From Syntrophomonas sp. (lineage in GTDB: Bacteria > Bacillota > Syntrophomonadia > Syntrophomonadales > Syntrophomonadaceae), in contig JAENZN010000025.1 of the NCBI GenBank assembly GCA_016841245.1, forward strand, positions 1-57,530: 57,530 nucleotides of DNA. Reading direction: 5' to 3'. Below, piece by piece: positions 52,536-57,530 of the stretch. Below the pieces are notes generated by a model. It had not been told where the DNA came from. It ran no database searches and saw only the letters and a list, made by a program, of their open reading frames with translations. Positions within the stretch are counted from its first letter, which is position 1; each line of letters starts with the position of its first letter. Position numbers and translations under genes: made by a program.

Positions 52536-55103
52536 TTAATTCAATAGCCCTGATTCCCTGGCCCGGTTGATAGCCTCCAGGCGGTTTTTGGCTCCTAATT
52601 TGCTGTAGAGGTTGGCGTTGTGATATTTAACGGTTCTGACGCTTATGCCTAATTCCCTGGCTATTTCTTCATTGGAGCGGGCGGCGGAAATAAGCTGCAG
52701 GACCATATATTCTTTGCGGGTCAGGGTATTTGTTAGATGATGCCCGGAACCATCCTCCCGGGGGATGGTGGTTTCACCGGACAGATCAAGAAGTTTTTTA
52801 GCATAGCCATATTTATCATCGGCATCTTGGCCTAGTTCCCGCTGCAAATAGACGGACAGCAGCTGCATCATAGATTGTCCTTCATCAATGAAAGTACGGA
52901 CATAACCTTCCTCCATTCCCAGCTCCAATGCTCGGTCAAGTGCTGGCAAAGCAGCTTGTAGGTCATGGTTGCAGTGGTTTGCTACAGCCAGGAGGCAGAG
53001 GATTTCAATTTCGCTTCCCAGACGGCGTTCCTTTTCCGCAAATGCTCTCAGGCGGTTCAGTAGTAAGATCGCCTCACTGTTCTGGTCAGTCAGCAGCAGA
53101 TACCGGGCAAAAATAATATGCTCAAACTCACGAACCCTGTATAAGCTGTCGTATATGCTGATATGGTTTAAATTAACCCATTCTTCAGCGTTCCCCACTT
53201 CATGGTGTTCCAGATATAATCTGGCTGTAAATAAATCAAGAATATATTCCCAGAACTTTTTATTCTTGCTCTGCAGTTTCTTTTTTCCTTCGATAATCAA
53301 ATTAATAGCACCATCAATATCTCCATTGGCTCGCTTAATTTTAGCCAGGGTAATAAAGCTGGGGACAATGGCGCCCGGTGCATTAAAAGCTAACACCGCT
53401 TCCAGTCCCTGGGATAGAGTATCATAGGACTCTTTTAATTGGTTGCGCTCATAAAGGGATTCTGCCCGGGAGACGGTTACATAAGCCGCAGATGGGCCAA
53501 CTTGCGCATGCAGATCCTGGTTAGCCATAAAAAGATATACTTTGTCTAGGTCTTTTAACCGGCCGTAAAATCCATAAACTGTTCTTAACATGCTAGGTTG
53601 TCCTTCATTGAGTTCGCCGACCTCAACCGGTTGGTCCAGTTTTACCCGGTAAGCTTCGGTATAACACCGGATTAATTCCTCGGCATCCAGGTGGCGAAAC
53701 GCCATATCCCCCCAGGTAAAGGCAACCTGAACGGCAAGATGGTTTCTTTCCTTCTCATTTAGTTCATATTTTATCTGGTTAAAATATGAATCAGTTCTGT
53801 TGGCCCATTCTTCGGCTGCTTCCAGCTGATTGTCCATGGCCAGTACCCAGGAATATGCGCAGCAGAGCCTGATGTCTTGCACATAGTGTTCTGCTGGGAT
53901 GCTGCTATACCATCTCTGCATCCGGGAAAATTCGCCGTTAAAAGTCATTGCAGTAAAAAGTTCCCCGGCCAGCAGTTTCACTTGGTCAAATTCCCCGGCC
54001 TTGATGAAAGCCTCCACCGCTTGGGGTAAAAAGCCGTTGTTCTGCAGCCAGATGCCGGCCCGGCTGTACAGAGATTGAACCAGGGATGGGCTTTCTTTAT
54101 CCAACCGGGCCTGTAGAAATTCTGCGAAGAGATGATGATATTTAAACCATTCCTTGTCCTGGTCTAACGGAATAACAAAATTGTTGCAGGCCAGCAGTTT
54201 TCTTAAAATATCGGCACTGTTTTCTAATCCGGTAACTGCGGTGCATAATGAAGCACAGAAACTATCCAGAAAGGAGGTGCGGATTAGAAAGGTCTTGACT
54301 TCCTCCGGCCACTGCTTAAAAACCTCGTTATCGATGAAGCTGCTGATATGCCGATCTCTGCCGGAAATATGCCGGGCTACGGCCAGTGAGTCTCCGTCTT
54401 CAAGCATCTCCAGAGATGCTACCACCAGTCCTGCCACCCACCCTTCAGTATTGGCGGCCATTATGGATGCTTCATCAGATGTTAGGAAAAAACCTCTTTG
54501 CCAGAAAAATTCTAATACCTCATCAGTGTTAAAAGCCAAATCCCTGCTATCGATCTTTAAAATCTGACCCCGGGTATACATGCTGTCCAAATTATCATCA
54601 GGTTCCTGGCGGCTTAATATAATAATATGGAAATGAGCAGGGATGTTTTTAATAAAGTAGGCCAGGCTTTTTTTTATCAAGGGATTATCGACAAGGTGAA
54701 AATCATCCAAAATCAAGGCCGAATTTCCTGGAATGCTGTACAGCCCGTTAATCACTAGTCCGGCCAGAATGTCGGAATTAATCATTTCTTTATTAACAGG
54801 CATATCTTCAAATCTGTTATTATTAAATGCTTCAGCTAACGCTGCGGTAATGTATCGCCAAAATCTTACCGGATCATTATCGCTCTCATCGATGGAAAAC
54901 CAGGCAGCGGTTATATCCGCAGCTGCCAGCCAGGCGGAGGCTGCGGTGGTTTTACCATAACCGGCTGGTGCCGTTATCAATATAAGTTTGTGCTCTGGCA
55001 GGGATTGCAGTTTTGCGGCAATGCCATTTCGTTTTACTGTTTTACTGCTAATTTGGGGGGCATTCAGCTTTGTTCTGACTATAATAAGGTTTTTTGTTTT
55101 CAT
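52536..55103 (-). CDS. MalT/LuxR-type (LAL) transcriptional activator
   Basis: Large ATP-binding regulator of 855 residues. N-terminal STAND/AAA ATPase with Walker A APAGYGKTT (45-53) and the LILDDFHLVDNP Walker B-like site. Central TPR-like helical sensor (~350-760) and a C-terminal LuxR helix-turn-helix (~790-855, LTRKEYMVLQLISAARSNEE and IARELGISVRTVKYHNANLY). Typical of activators that oligomerise on binding a small inducer. ATG with GAGGTTT upstream. Same direction as the two S-layer genes downstream, so it may control them; inducer unknown. Stop lies 2 bp from the end of the deleted RAYT copy. Confidence 0.88.
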   Translation of the reverse strand: MKTKNLIIVRTKLNAPQISSKTVKRNGIAAKLQSLPEHKLILITAPAGYGKTTAASAWLAAADITAAWFSIDESDNDPVRFWRYITAALAEAFNNNRFEDMPVNKEMINSDILAGLVINGLYSIPGNSALILDDFHLVDNPLIKKSLAYFIKNIPAHFHIIILSRQEPDDNLDSMYTRGQILKIDSRDLAFNTDEVLEFFWQRGFFLTSDEASIMAANTEGWVAGLVVASLEMLEDGDSLAVARHISGRDRHISSFIDNEVFKQWPEEVKTFLIRTSFLDSFCASLCTAVTGLENSADILRKLLACNNFVIPLDQDKEWFKYHHLFAEFLQARLDKESPSLVQSLYSRAGIWLQNNGFLPQAVEAFIKAGEFDQVKLLAGELFTAMTFNGEFSRMQRWYSSIPAEHYVQDIRLCCAYSWVLAMDNQLEAAEEWANRTDSYFNQIKYELNEKERNHLAVQVAFTWGDMAFRHLDAEELIRCYTEAYRVKLDQPVEVGELNEGQPSMLRTVYGFYGRLKDLDKVYLFMANQDLHAQVGPSAAYVTVSRAESLYERNQLKESYDTLSQGLEAVLAFNAPGAIVPSFITLAKIKRANGDIDGAINLIIEGKKKLQSKNKKFWEYILDLFTARLYLEHHEVGNAEEWVNLNHISIYDSLYRVREFEHIIFARYLLLTDQNSEAILLLNRLRAFAEKERRLGSEIEILCLLAVANHCNHDLQAALPALDRALELGMEEGYVRTFIDEGQSMMQLLSVYLQRELGQDADDKYGYAKKLLDLSGETTIPREDGSGHHLTNTLTRKEYMVLQLISAARSNEEIARELGISVRTVKYHNANLYSKLGAKNRLEAINRARESGLLN

Positions 55104-55486
55104 TTATTAAACCTCAACAATTAAATGATATTGGCTGCCTTTTTTTATATCAACCAGAAGTTATCTCTCAAGTTTTTACTGGAAGTCTTTTGTACTATAA
55201 TAATAGCATATGTCTGGTGCTTTCAGGTTTACTAACCCGAGACGGCACACTGGGTGATATTGGGGAGTTATCAGCATGCGAGGAGAGCATGATGAGACTT
55301 ATGTATCCCGCCAAGATTTAATGGCAGCATAGATACCAGTGAGTTCAATACGACATAGTTGATACCAGAATAAACAAGATATTTTGCCTTTGCACAAGGA
55401 GCCAGTCATATTCCCGGGAGCAAAAGGAGATATCGGTTCTGCAAAAATAGTTCATATAATAATTGATGGATAGGAGCGATTTATAA
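55104..55486. other. Intergenic region before cinA
   Basis: 383 bp between divergent genes. No supported gene, hairpin or strong promoter was found; a faint coding remnant is possible (see rejected items). Confidence 0.4.
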
Positions 55487-56743
55487 TTGAAAACGGCTTT
55501 TATTGTATCGACGGGCACTGAATTACTGCTGGGTACCACGGCTGATACTAATTCGATATTTTTATCCAGAAGGCTGACCGAGCTGGGAATTAAAGTACAG
55601 GGGAAGGCGGTAGCAGGAGATGATGCAGGTGATATTAAAAGTGCTTTTGCATATGGGCTGACTGCCGCTGACATGGTTATCAGCAGCGGGGGCTTAGGAC
55701 CTACTAATGATGATTTGACCAAAGACATGGCCTGTGAAGTAATGAACTGTCAGGTAGTGCTGGTGGATGAAGAACTAGAACGGATAAAGGATTATTTTTC
55801 GAAAAGGGGACGTTCTATGCCGGATAGCAATGTGAAGCAGGCTATGTTCCCCCCCGAAGCAATTATATTAAGAAATGAACGCGGTACGGCTCCTGGAATG
55901 TATCTAAAAAAAGACGCCGGGTTAATTATATTATTGCCGGGACCGCCTCATGAAATGAAGTCCATGTATCTCAAAGAGGTGGAACCCCGACTGGTGGCTG
56001 AGTATGGTTTAGAGGAAACCGGAGATGTAAGCAGAATCATAAAAGTATTTGGCCCCGGTGAATCCCAATTAGAAGTTATACTGGGGGAGCTGATGGAAAA
56101 TCAGCAGGGATACAGTATGGCCTTAACAGCAAAGAATGGTGAAATTCACATTGGGATACAGGTGTATGGAGAAGACATAAAAGAACGACAGTACAGGCTG
56201 GACGAAATTACCCTTAAAGTAAGGGAAAAGTTGGGAAATAATATTTTTGGAGTAGATAAAGATACTATGCTGGAAATAACTGCATCCAGTCTTAAAAGAC
56301 AGGGCAAGAAGATTGCCCTGGCAGAATCATGTACCGGGGGTTTGCTGGCCAAGATGTTCACTGATCTTCCTGGCAGTTCTGATTATTTTTGGGGAGGAGT
56401 AACTTCCTATAGTAATGAAGCCAAGCAGCTTTTCTTGGGGGTCAAAGAGGAAACCCTTAATAACTATGGCGCAGTAAGTCAAGAAACAGCTGAAGAAATG
56501 GTACGGGGTCTGGTGAATATAGCCGGGACTGATGTTGGTGCAGCGATTACCGGTATTGCAGGACCATCAGGTGGCAGTGATGATAAACCAGTGGGGTTGG
56601 TATATATTGCGGTTATGTATAATGGACAATGTACCGTCAAGGAGCTGAGGTTTGGCGGTCAGCGGGACATGATACGGGCGTTGGCGGCCAGAACTGCTCT
56701 GGATATGGTGCGCAGAAGACTTGAGGCAGAGGAGGAAAAATGA
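55487..56743 (+). CDS. cinA: CinA-like competence/damage protein, NMN deamidase
   Basis: 418 residues with two domains. The N-terminal MoCF-like domain (1-~170: STGTELLLGTTADTNSIFLS, SSGGLGPTNDDLTKD, LPGPPHEM) has ADP-ribose pyrophosphatase activity in some homologues. The C-terminal domain (~255-415: ALAESCTGGLLA, TGIAGPSGG) is the nicotinamide mononucleotide deamidase of NAD recycling. TTG start with TAGGAGCGA upstream. Usually lies before recA. Ends 1 nt before thpR. Confidence 0.94.
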   Translation: MKTAFIVSTGTELLLGTTADTNSIFLSRRLTELGIKVQGKAVAGDDAGDIKSAFAYGLTAADMVISSGGLGPTNDDLTKDMACEVMNCQVVLVDEELERIKDYFSKRGRSMPDSNVKQAMFPPEAIILRNERGTAPGMYLKKDAGLIILLPGPPHEMKSMYLKEVEPRLVAEYGLEETGDVSRIIKVFGPGESQLEVILGELMENQQGYSMALTAKNGEIHIGIQVYGEDIKERQYRLDEITLKVREKLGNNIFGVDKDTMLEITASSLKRQGKKIALAESCTGGLLAKMFTDLPGSSDYFWGGVTSYSNEAKQLFLGVKEETLNNYGAVSQETAEEMVRGLVNIAGTDVGAAITGIAGPSGGSDDKPVGLVYIAVMYNGQCTVKELRFGGQRDMIRALAARTALDMVRRRLEAEEEK

Positions 56744-56744
56744 C

Positions 56745-57305
56745 ATGCGCTTGTTTATTGCTATTCAGGTCCCTGAATATGTGAAGGTATGTGCAGCAGC
56801 GATTAAAGATGAACTTAGTCAGGCAGGTGCGGATATTAAATGGGTAGAATATGAAAATTATCACCTAACCCTCAAATTTCTTGGCGAAGTAGAAAAAAAG
56901 GAATTAGTAAAATTAAAAGAGAAGCTGGATAAGGCAGCCCGGGCAACTGCTCCCTTTAATCTGGCTGTTTCCAGAGCAGGTTGTTTCCCAGGCAGGAAAA
57001 ATCCCCGAGTATTATTCCTGGGCATATCTGGTCAAACTGATATGGCCCTGGAACTTGGAAACAGGATAGATGCAGGTTTAAGTGAGCTAGGATTCAAACC
57101 GGATCATAGACGGCATTTTCACTTGACCCTGGGAAGATTTCGCTCCCAAATTAATAAAGAAAAGCTGTTAATACTATCTGAAAATCTGCAGCAGGAAATC
57201 GACAGCAGAGCATTTCAGGCAGCAAAATTCTATTTGATGGAAAGCCAGTTATCAAAACAGGGACCTGTTTACCAAGTTATAGAGGAGCTAAAACTGGCTG
57301 AATAA
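56745..57305 (+). CDS. thpR: RNA 2',3'-cyclic phosphodiesterase (2H family)
   Basis: 186 residues of the 2'-5' RNA ligase/ThpR family. Two HxTx catalytic motifs, HLTL at 40-43 and HLTL at 126-129, separated by the usual ~85 residues. Opens MRLFIAIQVPE, characteristic. ATG 56745 follows the cinA stop directly with GGAGG in the cinA 3' end, so translation is probably coupled; an in-frame TTG at 56721 lies inside cinA and precedes the ribosome site. Confidence 0.93.
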   Translation: MRLFIAIQVPEYVKVCAAAIKDELSQAGADIKWVEYENYHLTLKFLGEVEKKELVKLKEKLDKAARATAPFNLAVSRAGCFPGRKNPRVLFLGISGQTDMALELGNRIDAGLSELGFKPDHRRHFHLTLGRFRSQINKEKLLILSENLQQEIDSRAFQAAKFYLMESQLSKQGPVYQVIEELKLAE

Positions 57306-57530
57306 TGCCCAAAAAATTCGGTCTGACCAATAAAAGGGATGAACTCTGCAAATACAGAATATTATAAGGGGCCGTCAATGATAGTTGCATACAAGCTAAT
57401 TCCGGCTAGCCCCTAATTTTATATGCCGCTTAGTTTTTTGTTGACAGGAAATCTGCTTTAAGATAGTATTTTAAAACTTGTTTTCGGAAGCAGAATAGGG
57501 TAAATAAGCCCGCAAACCTAGCAATAGTAG
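57306..57530. other. Right-edge intergenic region with an inverted repeat and a promoter
   Basis: AGGGGCCG (~57368) and CGGCTAGCCCCT (~57403) can pair and are followed by AATTTTAT, a possible terminator for cinA-thpR. A consensus promoter follows. The next gene is outside the window; recA would be expected from synteny. Confidence 0.45.
57441..57469 (+). promoter_or_regulatory. Consensus promoter for the next gene (outside window)
   Basis: TTGACA (57441-57446), exact 17-bp spacer, TAGTAT (57464-57469). Confidence 0.65.

Noticed and set aside
55094-55321. 75-residue frame ending GELSACEESMMRLMYPAKI, faintly like the tail of sugar ABC-transporter ATPases
   Set aside because: Similarity covers only about 20 residues, no other part of the family is present and there is no ribosome site; at most a very old relic.

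Overview
The window reads as chromosome of a low-to-mid GC, endospore-lineage Firmicute of the class Clostridia. Gene order and protein character fit a syntrophic, Syntrophomonas-like organism. This is inferred from synteny with the Bacillus subtilis ylyB/pyr, yloA, spoVF-dap, spoIIIE and ymfM-cinA neighbourhoods, from the dipicolinate synthase genes, and from frequent TTG/GTG starts with strong AGGAGG ribosome sites. No database was searched, so the genus is a guess.

Layout. 0-5.7 kb: a C-terminally truncated GGDEF-EAL protein on the minus strand, a 71-residue orphan, then a polytopic membrane protein with a pre-toxin-like TG motif paired with a membrane-anchored beta-propeller. 5.9-7.3 kb: lspA and an RluD-type pseudouridine synthase. 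7.3-8.4 kb: a divergent O-methyltransferase. 8.5-19.7 kb: the full UMP operon pyrR-pyrB-pyrC-carA-carB-pyrK-pyrD-pyrF-pyrE plus a small unknown gene. It has a consensus promoter, two PyrR-type attenuators, and a foldable RNA segment between pyrK and pyrD. 20.2-23.1 kb: rqcH (minus), an unknown gene and a UspA protein. 23.2-30.9 kb: dapB, dpaA, dpaB, asd, dapG, dapA and RNase J, which link lysine/diaminopimelate and spore dipicolinate synthesis. 31-33.8 kb: a methyltransferase and a TetR/MFS pair. 33.9-41.3 kb: tepA, ylzJ, uppP, spoIIIE/ftsK, a winged-helix/PfkB protein, rodZ and rimO. 41.4-55.1 kb: an accessory block with a nitronate monooxygenase/FabK relic, a membrane protein, a compact FtsH-like protease, a REP-associated tyrosine transposase (RAYT) element, two giant S-layer-homology surface proteins, an internally deleted copy of the RAYT element and a MalT/LuxR regulator. 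55.5-57.3 kb: cinA and thpR; a consensus promoter follows at the right edge.

Most notable points. (1) The carbamoyl-phosphate synthase small subunit has lost the catalytic Cys (now Gly248) and the catalytic His (now Asp333), while the large subunit is full length. This predicts ammonia-dependent rather than glutamine-dependent carbamoyl phosphate synthesis. (2) A family of GGGGACGGTTC palindromic repeats is tied to the RAYT transposase. Their ends begin T(A/G)ACA and act as the stop codons of three flanking genes, and the element's end also supplies the -35 box of the transposase. (3) The two S-layer genes share an apparently identical block of about 725 bp and carry different numbers of an exact 294-bp repeat. 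(4) A PfkB-type protein fused to a DNA-binding domain has lost its catalytic GAGD motif.
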